Positions 26,751 through 37,157 are shown, counted from the first letter of the stretch. The stretch: 64,000 bases of DNA from JAJNBK01 sp035642715 (GCA_035642715.1 DASQRW010000113.1:1-64000); one strand, 5' to 3'. Numbers and translations are program-made. Notes: generated by a model from the sequence alone, not told the origin.

Positions 26751-28295
26751 ATGCAAAGTTGGGATATGATACCAAAAGTGATAGAATCAAGAATGATTCT
26801 ATTGATTCTTGTTGCCATTGGGTTAACAGGATTATTTTCAGTAAATTTGTTAGGTAATGCATTAGCCTATACAGAAGACGATCCTGCGGTAAAATATTCG
26901 TGTTTTCAGCAAAATGAAGATGGAAGTTATAATAAAACTGCAGAAGGAGATTTGATACCCTGTCCAATAGATCATGGAGACAATGCTTGGATGCTGACAT
27001 CTTCAGCGCTTGTATTAATGATGACTCCTGCTGGCTTGGCTTTCTTTTATGGTGGTTTAACAAGACAAAAGAATGCAGTAAATACATTACATATGGTATT
27101 CATAACTACAGGAATAATTGCTGTGCAATGGGCACTATTCGGATATTCATTAGCGTTTGGGCCAGATGCAGGTGGATATGGATTTATAGGTACACTTGAT
27201 TGGGCTGGTCTGAATAATGTTCTTCATGATGTTCCATCAAATGCATACGGAGGCATAGGACCGAATACTTTATGTTCCGAAGATATTTGTGGGACAACTA
27301 CAATTCCACATCAGACTTACATGGTATTTCAAATGATGTTCGCAATAATTACACCTGCTCTGATCGTAGCATCACTGGCAGAACGAATGAAATATAGTGC
27401 ATTTGTAATTTTTGTAGTCCTCTGGGCAACATTTGTTTATGACTTTGCTGCTCACTGGACATGGGAAATTACAGCAGAAGGTAACTATGGCGCTAACCCT
27501 GATTATTGTGGATTTGGTTGGACTGGTTGTTTAGGATCACTTGACTTTGCAGGAGGAACTGTAATTCATATTACCTCGGGTTGGTCAGGATTAGTAATTG
27601 CGCTGATGCTTGGGCGTAGACTAGGATATGGAAAGGTACCGATGGAACCTCACAACATAGGTATGGTAGTTTTAGGAGCAGCATTGCTGTGGGTTGGTTG
27701 GTTTGGATTCAACGCTGGGTCCGCTGCTGCAGCAGCAACGAATGCAACAAGTGCGTTTGTTGCAACCCAAGTAGCAACGGCCATGGCAGTAGTGACTTGG
27801 GCATTGGTCTCATGGGCTCATACAGGAAGACCATCTACTGTGGGTGCAGCATCTGGTGCTGTAGCCGGTCTAGTAGCCATTACACCTGCCTCTGGATTTG
27901 TATCGCCAATGTCTGCAATTATCATTGGTATAGTGGCTTCAGTTGTTTGCTATGCGGCACTAGTTTTCAAGAACAAACGCAAATGGGATGACGCGCTAGA
28001 CACATGGGCTGTACATGGTATTGGCGGACTTGCAGGAGCATTACTCACAGGAACATTTGCTGAAAAAAGATTTACGCCATGGGGGGACGACGGCCTTGCT
28101 TTTGGAAACCCCGCACAACTCTATGAGAATGCTGTCGGAGCATTTGCAGCTTTAGCATGGGCTATGGGTATCACAGCATTAATAATCAAGATAATGGATC
28201 TAGTATGGCCTGGCGGAATCAGAGTTACGCCAAAAGAAGAAGAAGTTGGACTGGATCTTGCACAACACGGTGAAAGAGCATATGTAACTGAATAG
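26751..28295 (+). CDS. amt: Ammonium transporter (Amt family)
   Basis: A 514-residue Amt channel that brings in ammonium, the energy substrate of ammonia oxidisers. A cleavable signal peptide (hydrophobic residues about 15-36, then ALAYTEDD) precedes a cysteine-bearing extracellular extension and eleven membrane helices. The pore histidines of the family fall in FAAHWTWE and TWAVHGIGGLAG. LAFFYGGLTRQKNAVNT and GFNAGSAAAA are further signatures. A TATA-like attatttata at about 26734-26743 would put transcription near 26764, so the ATG at 26766 (MIPKVIES) is a good alternative start. It has no GlnK gene beside it. Confidence 0.95.
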   Translation: MQSWDMIPKVIESRMILLILVAIGLTGLFSVNLLGNALAYTEDDPAVKYSCFQQNEDGSYNKTAEGDLIPCPIDHGDNAWMLTSSALVLMMTPAGLAFFYGGLTRQKNAVNTLHMVFITTGIIAVQWALFGYSLAFGPDAGGYGFIGTLDWAGLNNVLHDVPSNAYGGIGPNTLCSEDICGTTTIPHQTYMVFQMMFAIITPALIVASLAERMKYSAFVIFVVLWATFVYDFAAHWTWEITAEGNYGANPDYCGFGWTGCLGSLDFAGGTVIHITSGWSGLVIALMLGRRLGYGKVPMEPHNIGMVVLGAALLWVGWFGFNAGSAAAAATNATSAFVATQVATAMAVVTWALVSWAHTGRPSTVGAASGAVAGLVAITPASGFVSPMSAIIIGIVASVVCYAALVFKNKRKWDDALDTWAVHGIGGLAGALLTGTFAEKRFTPWGDDGLAFGNPAQLYENAVGAFAALAWAMGITALIIKIMDLVWPGGIRVTPKEEEVGLDLAQHGERAYVTE

Positions 28296-28807
28296 AAGCG
28301 AATCACTCTTTTTATTTTTTTAAAAAAATCAATTGTGACCAATTATAGAAAGATAAATTTTTTTTCTTTGCGGACATAATTTAAAATATAGTAATAACAG
28401 TAATGAATAGATTATAAACTTCTATCTACATAAAAATTATTGATTTACTTTAGAATAAGTACCAATTTTAGAAAATATATAATGATGTGTTACATAAACA
28501 TTAGCAGGAACTGCAGATTGAATACGTTGAACCACTTATTGTATATATGTGTCGATCGTTGGTACTGGCTGTAAATAATAATGTAATATCATGAATCTGA
28601 TAGCATTTTGTATTTTGTTAACTTATGGTATGACAGATAAGTGATTATTACAAAGAAAAAACAAATGAAAGGACAATGTTACGATATTGAATAATTCAAG
28701 TTAAACATTTGACATATAAAATTATATAGTTTAAAAAGAATTATGAAAAATTGTTCTTATTGCTGAGAAAAAGCAACAAGAAATTTCTGCTTGTCTATTT
28801 TTATCCT
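28296..28807. other. Intergenic region downstream of amt
   Basis: AT-rich spacer with a T-run right after amt (about 28308-28325) that may end transcription. Nothing else is recognised. Confidence 0.5.
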
Positions 28808-29059
28808 TTATCTTTCAGATTGATTTGTTGCACCAGCACCAGGACCCCCTCCGTGAGTTATATTCTCGAACTGTTCAGCTGTAGTAGCATTATCAGAAGT
28901 GGTGTCAGCACTGCTCGTAATATTACTTCCATCTGTTTGATTACCTGCTGTGGTTGTTTGATTCGCTTGTGCAAATACTGATGCCGGAGAATCTACAGTT
29001 TCTAATAGCAGTCCAAAAGATAGCGTTAAGACTATTGTCATATATATTGTTTTATGCAT
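28808..29059 (-). CDS. Small secreted protein, Asn/Thr-rich
   Basis: An 83-residue protein with a typical signal peptide (MHKTIYMTIVLTLSFGLLL, likely cut after VFAQA). A mature part follows with several N-x-T/S sequons (NQT, NIT, NAT), consistent with archaeal surface glycosylation. There are no cysteines. The function is unknown. It resembles in style the repeat-bearing secreted protein at 59.8 kb. Confidence 0.65.
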   Translation of the reverse strand: MHKTIYMTIVLTLSFGLLLETVDSPASVFAQANQTTTAGNQTDGSNITSSADTTSDNATTAEQFENITHGGGPGAGATNQSER

Positions 29060-29496
29060 TGACTATAAAATACTAAAATTACTATTAACAATTTTATAAT
29101 CATAGTATGAATTATAAACCTATATTTTTTGTTAGAAGAATTTTATATAATATCTCTATCTAATGAATTTAAGAAACTCGCTCAAATTTAAAAGACTATT
29201 CCTCATGAACCCAATTTTGCAAGCATTCATCTCTCTCATCTATTCTGATAGGGTCAATGCTATTGACACGTGAATACACTATATAATACCCAAGTGGCTG
29301 GCTGCAATCTAAAAAAGATGTCACGATAATCCAGTATAGTGGATGAACGCTCATATGGGATACAATGAAACTTTCAATTAATTTTCAATCATCTCAGATG
29401 TAACTTATCAATGGAGCAATAGCAAATCATTTAAAATAATAATAACAGCCGAGAGTCACAACTATCGCCTGAACATCAGCATCTGCACAATCTGGT
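29060..29496. other. Intergenic region before a decayed permease
   Basis: No open frame of note. It may include further degraded 5' sequence of the amino-acid permease fragment that follows. Confidence 0.4.
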
Positions 29497-29779
29497 GCAC
29501 TCGTTAGTCTGTAGATATAATCATAGTAGGAACAGCTGGCATGATAGAAGGTGCCATACTTATCCTTACAAGTTCTGCAATAGGTCTAGCAGACAGTGCA
29601 GTAATTATTGCTTTTATGATTAATGCAATAAACACTCATTACAGCCATGAGATATGCCGAGCTTGATTCAGCTACGCCAGAGGCTGGCGGTGGTTTTTTG
29701 GGTTAGAGAAGGATTGCCAAGGCCAAATGCTTTCATAAGTAGTTGGGTGGTTTGGTTTGCTCACATATTGATGCTGTAA
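29497..29779 (+). pseudogene. Decayed amino-acid permease (APC family) fragment
   Basis: Reading across three frames recovers the N-terminal helices of an APC-family amino-acid transporter. The pieces are a start resembling SLVDIIIVGTAGMIEGAIL, then GLADSAVIIAFMINAI, then TLITAMRYAELDSATPEAGGG, then WVREGLPRPNAFISSW, and finally VVWFAHILML and a stop. One extra A near 29630 and one extra T in the run at 29694-29699 break the frame, and a base is missing near 29508. The rest of a normal permease of about 450 residues is absent. This is a truncated, frameshifted remnant. Confidence 0.75.
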
Positions 29780-29791
29780 GTTTACTTTGAT

Positions 29792-31447
29792 TTAGTTTAG
29801 TAGTCCCCGCTTTTTCTTTTCTACATTTTTCTCAGCAAAGAATCTTTCTAATTCATATTTCCTCAAGTCAACAAATTTTATTCCTTTAGATAACATAGGA
29901 TGAACATGCTTTATTTGTTTATACATTTTCTGACACACTTTACGATAATCAGGATGACCTTGAGGAATAGTTCTTAATTCGATCATATGACAGGCTTCCC
30001 GCAAATTGAGTTTTACAAAATATGGATACTTGTATGCAAGATTAACAACATATTGTGCTTCTGTAGGATATTTCCTTGAGATCATTTCGTAAACCTCATT
30101 ACATTTATACATACAGTCTTTGAAATCTTTGCCAATGCCAAGTTTAATAATTTCTGCCGGAATATCATAGCCATGTCTTGTAGACAGTAACTGTCTTTCC
30201 ATAGTAAGAATCCTGTGCCGGTGTAGGTCTCGAAACATGCCAAAGTTTGTGAACATTTCAAATGTGTATTCTACCATTTCAAATGCTCTACCAGGCCGCT
30301 GTCTTCGATTAGCGCGGAGCTTTGTATAAGTTTGAATTATCTTTTTTCTATCATAGGCAGGAAGAGACCGGATATACTGTGTAATTTTTTCAAGAGATTG
30401 GCCATCAGCCTGCTCATATAAAATAGCAGAGGCCACTTTTATTTCGGCTTCACAATTATCTTCATAATTCAGCAGCTTTACAGAATATGGATTTTTATCT
30501 GCTTTGATATTTTTTATATAGTAATGAGCAAGTTCTGTGATTGTGCTCCTTGTATCAGTTAGATAGGCCTGTCACGCCTGCCCGTACTTATCATTTGCTC
30601 GCCTTATGAACGCTGGAATAACCAGATTGAGTTCTGCATGGATTTGACTTGCTAGGGTTTTCATTTCATTCAGACTTGAAGCAAACATAGTTGATAGAAG
30701 ATATTCAAATGCTCTTCCATTTCCTGTAATACCCAAATTGGTAAGAGTAGATGCTGGCAACAGCCCACGGAGAGCATCAAGTGTCTTGGACCTGATCGTC
30801 GAATTATAAACTCTCTGTGCAGATTCAATATCTTTTTGGTTTTTCAAATTGCTATAAGCTGTCTCTTGTTTTGATATAAAATCGAAAAATAAGAAGCGAT
30901 CAATTGGTTCTGTCTCAGAAATGAATTTCTGCATTGATTGGATATTCTTGCTGTATACATCAAAAGCATAATCGCAAGCCTGGATGTATTGATCAGCAAA
31001 AGGTGACTGCATAATATTCTCTTCTCTACAGTACTTATAATGGCCATTGATTTTTCGATCAAATGCCACATAACGCGAAGATTTTTCAAGGTAAGAGAGC
31101 CCAACTCGGTGATCTTCAATATTCTTAGCAGCAATATTTGATATCCATTCTATTGCAACCTGTGCTTCCCCTAGTTCTGCGACAGAATCATCTCCATATT
31201 CTAACAATACCCTTTCGTAGAATTCTTGTCCTCTATTTGGATTTTTTATAAATTCATCTAGAAAGATACGCCGCATTGTTTTATCTGTTCTAGAATACCT
31301 TGACATTAAGGCTCCTCTATCTACCTGTCTAGGTGTGATTATTGCAAAAACTCGTCTATCAGTGTTAGAAAAATGGGAATTAAGTAATAGTCTCTCTTCC
31401 TTAGAGAAATCATCTTGAAAACTCATATCATTAGATAGCATAAACAA
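29792..31447 (-). pseudogene. ThyX-like double-domain protein gene interrupted by one in-frame UGA
   Basis: Two minus-strand frames, 30572-31447 (291 residues) and 29792-30436 (214 residues), lie in the same reading phase. They are separated only by a TGA at 30572-30574 and 45 further open codons. Read through, they form one protein of about 551 residues. Each half looks like the FAD-dependent thymidylate synthase (ThyX) fold. The first has AIEWISNIAAKNIEDHRVGLSYLEKSSRYV (read as two motifs around HRVGLSY and SSRYV). The second has RDLHRHRILTMERQLLSTRHG. Either the gene carries a nonsense mutation, or the stop is read through, or the halves are made separately (the second from GTG 30436). The product's activity is unknown. 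Confidence 0.8.
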
Positions 31448-31694
31448 AATATATTATTTGAAAGGAGAATATTATATGGCATAGAGAATATATATTGGCA
31501 TTAATAGTTAAAATGTAAAGCTATTGTTTCTTCTTATTTAATATAATTATTTATGGACGGATCAATATTTGTTATATATATATTTATTTATTTTATAATA
31601 TAATCTTGATCAAGTCTATTTCCTTTTTATTTGGAGTTAATAACTTCTTTCTAGATATTAAGAAATGTAAGAAATAGTGTTTCTTTAGATTCGG

Positions 31695-32354
31695 CTAGTA
31701 GACCGCACCAACAGCTTCTTTTACTTCTTTCGATAACTCGCGATATCCATCTTTATCTATAATAACTACATTGATGTTATCGCCAGTACCTGCATTTCGC
31801 CTAATAGCAGCAGCAATTGACTGTATTGCTATTTTATAAGCCTCATTTACACTTGATGCTTCTTTGTATTCGGATTCAAGATAACCATAGGCTACAGGAG
31901 AGCCGCTGCCCGTAGAGATGTACTTTTCACTCGTCATTGAGCCAAAGAGATCAATGTTATAGATCTGTCCACCAGCCTTATTGTCATATCCAGCTAGGAT
32001 AATCTGGACATAATATGGAAAGTACCTTTGATTGAATAATACATTAGAACAGAGTCTTGCTGCTGAGTTTACAGGCATCACTTCTCTATTTGTAATCCTA
32101 TAGATGTTTGCATTGTAACGCATAACATCAACAAGGTTCTGGGCATCTGCCACACCACCAGCAATTGTCATACCTAAATGTCTATCGACTTTCTGAATTT
32201 TCATTACATGTCTATCGGCAATAAAGAAACCTGCACTAGCTCTTGTATCTGCAGCTAGGACTATGCCATCTGTGCATGTCAATGCGCAAGTAGTAGTTCC
32301 TTTTTTGATCTGCTCGGCGATATAGTCAGAGTATCTGCTATCTTGAGGTTGCAT
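31695..32354 (-). CDS. psmB: Proteasome beta subunit
   Basis: A 219-residue proteolytic subunit of the 20S proteasome. A short propeptide ends at KKG before the catalytic Thr of TTTCALTCTDGIVLAADTRAS; GTGDNINVVIIDKDG near the C-terminus is also conserved. The frame extends to a TTG at 32381. A TATA-like element at about 32381-32390 makes the ATG at 32354 (MQPQDSRY) the likely start, with ATG 32369 second. The alpha subunit and PAN are not in the window. Confidence 0.93.
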   Translation of the reverse strand: MQPQDSRYSDYIAEQIKKGTTTCALTCTDGIVLAADTRASAGFFIADRHVMKIQKVDRHLGMTIAGGVADAQNLVDVMRYNANIYRITNREVMPVNSAARLCSNVLFNQRYFPYYVQIILAGYDNKAGGQIYNIDLFGSMTSEKYISTGSGSPVAYGYLESEYKEASSVNEAYKIAIQSIAAAIRRNAGTGDNINVVIIDKDGYRELSKEVKEAVGAVY

Positions 32355-32454
32355 TATATAAGATAGCATAATCAAGACCAAATTTAAGCATTATCAATAT
32401 CATTAATAGAGTTCTGCATATGATTATATTTCCGATGTAACCTAGTTGAATAGA

Positions 32455-33879
32455 ATGCCAAAGACGCTATTTGAGAAGATTTGGGACAGTCATGTAATAC
32501 CTACTAAAAAAGAAACCAATGAGGGGCCATTTCTAATATATGTAGATCGCCATTTAGTACATGAGGTTACTTCTCCGCAAGCGTTTGATGGCCTTCGTTT
32601 AAATTATAGAAACGTAAGACGCCCTGATCTAACGTTTGCAACCATGGACCATAACGTGCCAACAAGCGATAGATCATTTCCGTTAGTTGATCAAATTTCT
32701 TCTGTACAGATTCAGACATTAGTGCAAAATTGCAAGGAATTTGGGATTACACTTTTTGATATTAAGAGTCCAAATCAAGGCATAGTTCACGTTATCGGTC
32801 CTGAGCTTGGCATCACTATTCCTGGAACGGTAATTGTTTGTGGCGATAGCCATACCTCAACGCATGGTGCATTTGGTACATTCGCATTTGGCATAGGTAC
32901 CAGTGAAGTAGAACACGTTTTGGCTACCCAGTGTCTATGGCTAGACAAACCAAAAACATTTGCAATTAATTTTACAGGTCGCCGTAAAAATCCACATGCT
33001 ATCACTGCTAAAGATATGATACTTTCCGTTATTCAAAAGATAGGAACTTCAGGCAGTGTAGGCACTGTTATAGAATACAAAGGCGAAACAATTGCCGAAC
33101 TTTCTATGGAACAGAGAATGACGATATGCAATATGTCCATTGAAGCTGGAGCTAGGGCAGGATTGATAGCTCCTGATCAAATTACTTTCGATTATATCAG
33201 AGGAAGAACATATGCTCCAAAGGATGAACAGTTTGAAAAAATGGTTGATTTTTGGCGAGGGAATTTGAAAACAGACTATAATGCACCATTTGATAAATCT
33301 ATCACTGTAAATGTCAATGATCTTGCTCCACAAGTCAGTTGGGGAACTAATCCTTCGATGGTCATTGATGTCACCAATTCTATTCCGTACCCTGAAGAAT
33401 TCGCAAAGGGCAATGAACATGAGAGAAAATCTGCATTACGTGCTTTACGATATATGGATCTTGAACCTGGTACCCCTATTACAAATATTCCAATAGATCG
33501 TGTGTTCATTGGCTCATGTACTAACTCTCGACTAGAAGACCTACTGGAAGCATCAGTTGTGATAGAAGGAAGAAAGGTGTCGCCCAAAGTTAGAGCAATG
33601 GTAGTTCCTGGTTCCCAACAGGTAAAAGTGCAAGCAGAAAGGATAGGTTTAGACAAAGTTTTTAAAGATGCTGGCTTTGAATGGCGAGAATCTGGTTGTA
33701 GTATGTGCCTTGGAATGAATTCTGATATCCTTGCATCTGGCGAACGCTGTGCAAGTACTTCTAACCGCAACTTTGAAGGAAGGCAGGGAAGCGGTGGAAG
33801 GACGCATCTCGTAAGCCCAGTTATGGCAGCAGCTGCTGCAATCCAAGGACACTTTGTAGATGTAAGAGAGTGGTTATAA
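32455..33879 (+). CDS. leuC: 3-isopropylmalate dehydratase large subunit (bacterial type)
   Basis: A 474-residue LeuC that converts 2- to 3-isopropylmalate in leucine synthesis. It follows the bacterial LeuC pattern: TLFEKIWDSHVI, DRHLVHEVTSPQAFDGLR, TFATMDHNVPT, GDSHTSTHGAFG. All three Fe-S cysteines are present, in GSCTNSRLEDL and CSMCLGMN. I chose ATG 32455; the frame runs on to a TTG at 32446. The bacterial form suggests transfer from bacteria, in contrast to the archaeal-type pair at 5.5 kb. leuD follows after 67 nt. Confidence 0.95.
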   Translation: MPKTLFEKIWDSHVIPTKKETNEGPFLIYVDRHLVHEVTSPQAFDGLRLNYRNVRRPDLTFATMDHNVPTSDRSFPLVDQISSVQIQTLVQNCKEFGITLFDIKSPNQGIVHVIGPELGITIPGTVIVCGDSHTSTHGAFGTFAFGIGTSEVEHVLATQCLWLDKPKTFAINFTGRRKNPHAITAKDMILSVIQKIGTSGSVGTVIEYKGETIAELSMEQRMTICNMSIEAGARAGLIAPDQITFDYIRGRTYAPKDEQFEKMVDFWRGNLKTDYNAPFDKSITVNVNDLAPQVSWGTNPSMVIDVTNSIPYPEEFAKGNEHERKSALRALRYMDLEPGTPITNIPIDRVFIGSCTNSRLEDLLEASVVIEGRKVSPKVRAMVVPGSQQVKVQAERIGLDKVFKDAGFEWRESGCSMCLGMNSDILASGERCASTSNRNFEGRQGSGGRTHLVSPVMAAAAAIQGHFVDVREWL

Positions 33880-33946
33880 TGGAAATAAACTCCATAATAT
33901 AAAAATGGAAATAAGAAAGAAATAAAATAATGGAGTAAATTAAATA

Positions 33947-34543
33947 ATGGACCCTTTTAGAATTATTAAAAGCAAAGCAACTCCGCTTGATATGGTTAAT
34001 GTCGATACAGATCAAATAATTCCAAAACAATTTCTTAAACTAGTTCAGAAAAGTGGTTATGGTCGATATCTATTTTACGATTGGCGATTTGATAAAGATG
34101 GAAGACCAAAAAGTAATTTTGTGTTAAATGATCCAAAATATGCTGGCAGGCAGATATTGCTTACGCGTGATAATTTTGGTAGTGGAAGCTCAAGAGAGCA
34201 TGCAGCTTGGGCAATTCTTGATTATGGATTTAGAGCAGTAATTGCACCATCTTTTGCTGATATTTTCTATAATAACTGCTTCAAAAATGGAATTTTGCCA
34301 GTTAGGCTTAGCCATGAAGAAGTAGATTTTATGTTCATAAATGCTGATGATGTGGATATTGAGATTGACTTATCAAACCAACAGATAATTATGGGCCCAA
34401 AAAGCATGAACTTCGAGATAGATGAATCTAGAAAAAATACACTTCTTGAAGGTCTAGATGAAATAGGAATTACATTACAGTTTGAACCTCAAATAACTGA
34501 ATATGAAAGAAGAAATAGTAAATTTATAGCACCATATTATTAA
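33947..34543 (+). CDS. leuD: 3-isopropylmalate dehydratase small subunit (bacterial type)
   Basis: A 198-residue bacterial-type LeuD, partner of the leuC just upstream. NVDTDQIIPKQFLK and NFGSGSSREHAAWAI carry the substrate-binding loop, and the length is that of bacterial LeuD rather than the 160-170 residues of archaeal forms. It probably forms a two-gene operon with leuC. No leuA or leuB is nearby. Confidence 0.95.
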   Translation: MDPFRIIKSKATPLDMVNVDTDQIIPKQFLKLVQKSGYGRYLFYDWRFDKDGRPKSNFVLNDPKYAGRQILLTRDNFGSGSSREHAAWAILDYGFRAVIAPSFADIFYNNCFKNGILPVRLSHEEVDFMFINADDVDIEIDLSNQQIIMGPKSMNFEIDESRKNTLLEGLDEIGITLQFEPQITEYERRNSKFIAPYY

Positions 34544-34920
34544 CTTTATTTTATATGATAAAGAGCCAAAATTCTTGTTTGTACTGATAAAAGCCAGAAG
34601 GAATGCTTTTACAAGAGACTTTTTTGATCTGGTGACACAATTCCAGTGATATACTATAAAAATTCTGGATGAGGCTATTCTATTCCTTATTAATATGAGT
34701 TTTGACAAATTTATGGTCATTTCAGGACATATTAATGAAGACTAGATGTGTAACTAGTTGTATCTTGTATATACCTCTTCATTTCAATATGTCGTTGTCA
34801 TTTCTGCCTCTCATTTTTATTCAGACATTCCAATCTTTTTTATGCTGTTTTCTAACATCCGATGCTTTTGTAAAGTCAATTAATAGTTCATTTGACAGCT
34901 TTATAACGAAAAAGTATATT
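34544..34920. other. Intergenic region between leuD and tgtA (convergent)
   Basis: Spacer between convergent genes with no recognised coding or RNA feature. Confidence 0.5.
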
Positions 34921-36549
34921 TTATAATTTGGTAATAATATTATAATCATAATCAAAAACTTTTGGATTTAGTTTTTTTATTGTCGGTATGTTATTGTAAA
35001 AATTATTGTCAACTATCTGTCGCATGAAATTATCTGCCACTATTATTATTTCTTCAAAGTTATTGTTTACAATGAATCGGTCAAGGGATTCAATAAAGCT
35101 TGGATAATTTTTGGGATGATTATGATTTGCTGGTTTTTTGCAACTCAAATTATGTGCAGCTGGAAATATATCGCTTATTTCTGAAGGAATAATTCCAAAA
35201 AATGGGTTATAGGCGCAAATTTGTGCATCAGGAAATTTTTTGATGAGCTGAAAAAAAACTCTGGTAGAATAAAATGGATGGATATCAGAGTCTGGATATA
35301 ATATTAATTTCCTTTCTTTATTTTTTAACGATGCAAACGTGGATACCATATTTCTGAATCGCTTGAGCTCTGGTCTATATTGATCTATCGGATCATAGAG
35401 AAAGACTGCTTTCTCTTTGAAGACCGGTGTTCCTTCTTCTAGATATTCAAAGGTTTTGAAAAGTTCCATTGCTTCCATAAGTTTTGGATGTGCGTGCGCC
35501 TTTTGCATCACATATTCCCACAATCTGCCATCCATTATAGCTTGTTTTACTGCATTAACTTCTGCTTTCAAAATGTAGAGATTGTGTTTTGCTATTTCTA
35601 ATGTACGGCTATCTTTGTCCATATAAAACAACTCTTTGATAGAATAAGTAGTACAAATTGGACACTGACATGGAAGATATGAAAGGTCTTCTAGCCTGGC
35701 AGTACCATTTGAATGCATATATCGATTATCTTTAGCATAAAGAATATACGAGGCTGAATCAAACATATCACATCCCAACGCAACAGCCAAGGGAATTGTA
35801 ATGGGATGTCCTGCTCCGAAAAGATGTATTGGTTTTGCTGGAATAGTACGTTTTACTGTTGCTATCATATGTGCTAGTAGTGAAAACTCATATGCCTCCA
35901 TTAACTCGACAGGGCTCCCAATAGCCAAAAGATTAAAACCCATTTTATCAAGTGCATCAGCTGAGTATTTTACCAAATCTAAATGTTCGGCACCCTGTAC
36001 TGGCCCTACCCAAATTGCGCCGTTTATATCATCACCATCATAATAATACTCACTGCCGGTGTTATTTTTGATTCTCTTGCTTTCCCTTCCTTCTTCTATA
36101 ACATTAAGAGTTTCTCTCGCATTTTTAAGTGTCTGCTCTACATAGTCTTTCGCCTTCTCATATTTTAGTCCATAACCTGTAGGTTTATCAAGAGGCACAG
36201 GGATGTCACTTCGAATATCCTTCTCAAATTTAGCTATGATAGTGGGTTCGACATCAATTGAGCCATATTCTAAAACTTGATATCCTCCAGAGTCTGTCAT
36301 TATCACTCCGTCATATTTTATTATATCATGAATTCCTCTCTTTCTTGCCTCATCACCATAATGTCGGAGTGTTATGTAAGCATTAGTGATGACTGCATTA
36401 AAGCCCAAGGTTTTAAGAAATTGCGGAGTTATTGTCTGCCTTACCGGATGAATGACAGGAATAAATGCAGGGGTTTCAAAACTGCCATGGGGAGTTTTTA
36501 ATTTACCGATACGGCCAGCTAGGTCAGTATATCTGACCTCGAAGGACAA
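34921..36549 (-). CDS. tgtA: Archaeosine tRNA-guanine transglycosylase
   Basis: A 542-residue TgtA that inserts preQ0 at G15 of tRNA, the first step to archaeosine. TDSGGYQVLEYG holds the first catalytic Asp and FDSASYILYAKDNRYM the second. YLPCQCPICTTY with a later His gives the zinc site. The C-terminal third covers the archaea-specific domains. The start is a TTG two bases after the stop of the upstream Lsm gene, supported by the family N-terminus (FEVRYTDLAGRIGKLKTPHG). It is likely co-transcribed with that gene. Confidence 0.93.
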   Translation of the reverse strand: MSFEVRYTDLAGRIGKLKTPHGSFETPAFIPVIHPVRQTITPQFLKTLGFNAVITNAYITLRHYGDEARKRGIHDIIKYDGVIMTDSGGYQVLEYGSIDVEPTIIAKFEKDIRSDIPVPLDKPTGYGLKYEKAKDYVEQTLKNARETLNVIEEGRESKRIKNNTGSEYYYDGDDINGAIWVGPVQGAEHLDLVKYSADALDKMGFNLLAIGSPVELMEAYEFSLLAHMIATVKRTIPAKPIHLFGAGHPITIPLAVALGCDMFDSASYILYAKDNRYMHSNGTARLEDLSYLPCQCPICTTYSIKELFYMDKDSRTLEIAKHNLYILKAEVNAVKQAIMDGRLWEYVMQKAHAHPKLMEAMELFKTFEYLEEGTPVFKEKAVFLYDPIDQYRPELKRFRNMVSTFASLKNKERKLILYPDSDIHPFYSTRVFFQLIKKFPDAQICAYNPFFGIIPSEISDIFPAAHNLSCKKPANHNHPKNYPSFIESLDRFIVNNNFEEIIIVADNFMRQIVDNNFYNNIPTIKKLNPKVFDYDYNIITKL

Positions 36550-36551
36550 TT

Positions 36552-36965
36552 TTACTTCTTTGTCTCCCTGACGAACTCATCATATATTGCCTTAACTCTA
36601 TCAGCCGCAAGTCCAGAACCTTCTTCAATACCTGTCTTTGTGAGTTTGATTTTATCCATTACAATTATAGCTCCCACATCTTCTCTAATCTTTACTAAAC
36701 CTGGAAATACTCTAGAAAGCCTATCTGATAAGGCTTTAAAATCAAAAGGCTTTTCCATGAGCTTTATTTCTTTAACGAAAGAACCGTTAAGAATTAATTT
36801 GAGGATTCCATGACCTTCTATATTATCAAGTATAACATCGAGTTTTTCATCAATACCCGTTAGTGTGCCATTGTATATTTTTTGATCAGAAGTTTCAATA
36901 GACACTTTTTTGCCTAGGAATTGTATTGTTTCTTCCCCAAATTTCCGACTCAGTAATGCAGACAT
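36552..36965 (-). CDS. Sm-like (Lsm) archaeal protein with C-terminal extension
   Basis: A 137-residue protein with an Lsm domain at residues 10-70 (FLGKKVSIETSDQKIYNGTLTG, then DVILDNIEG) and a C-terminal alpha/beta domain of about 65 residues. This is the layout of SmAP3-type archaeal proteins, which bind U-rich RNA as rings. The frame is open to 37016, but a TATA-like tract at 36994-37007 lies about 30-40 nt before the ATG at 36965, so a leaderless start there is favoured. It sits just before tgtA and may share its transcript, in line with a tRNA/RNA metabolism role. Confidence 0.8.
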   Translation of the reverse strand: MSALLSRKFGEETIQFLGKKVSIETSDQKIYNGTLTGIDEKLDVILDNIEGHGILKLILNGSFVKEIKLMEKPFDFKALSDRLSRVFPGLVKIREDVGAIIVMDKIKLTKTGIEEGSGLAADRVKAIYDEFVRETKK

Positions 36966-37157
36966 AAATATTCTTATCAGAATATGCTTAAAGTAATATA
37001 TATATATGAATTTCAATATTTTATTTCTGATATTTACATATTATCAACTAGTCTTAAAAATTAGAGCAAATATGATATCTTACATTATCCATTCATATAA
37101 ATCAAAAATGTACCCATGAAGAAGAAATAGATTAGGGATTTAATAATATTTAAGAAA

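Noticed and set aside
29288..29345. tRNA-like stretch (ccaagtggctggctgcaatcta)
   Set aside because: It has a D-arm-like word but no acceptor stem or T-loop (GTTCRANNC) at the right distance.
30572..30574. UGA as a selenocysteine codon in the ThyX-like gene
   Set aside because: No selenocysteine machinery is known to me in thaumarchaea, no hairpin of SECIS type stands out nearby, and the position is not a known redox site of the family. A nonsense mutation is simpler.
33276..33770. 164-residue minus-strand frame
   Set aside because: It is a complementary-strand shadow of leuC with no recognisable protein features.
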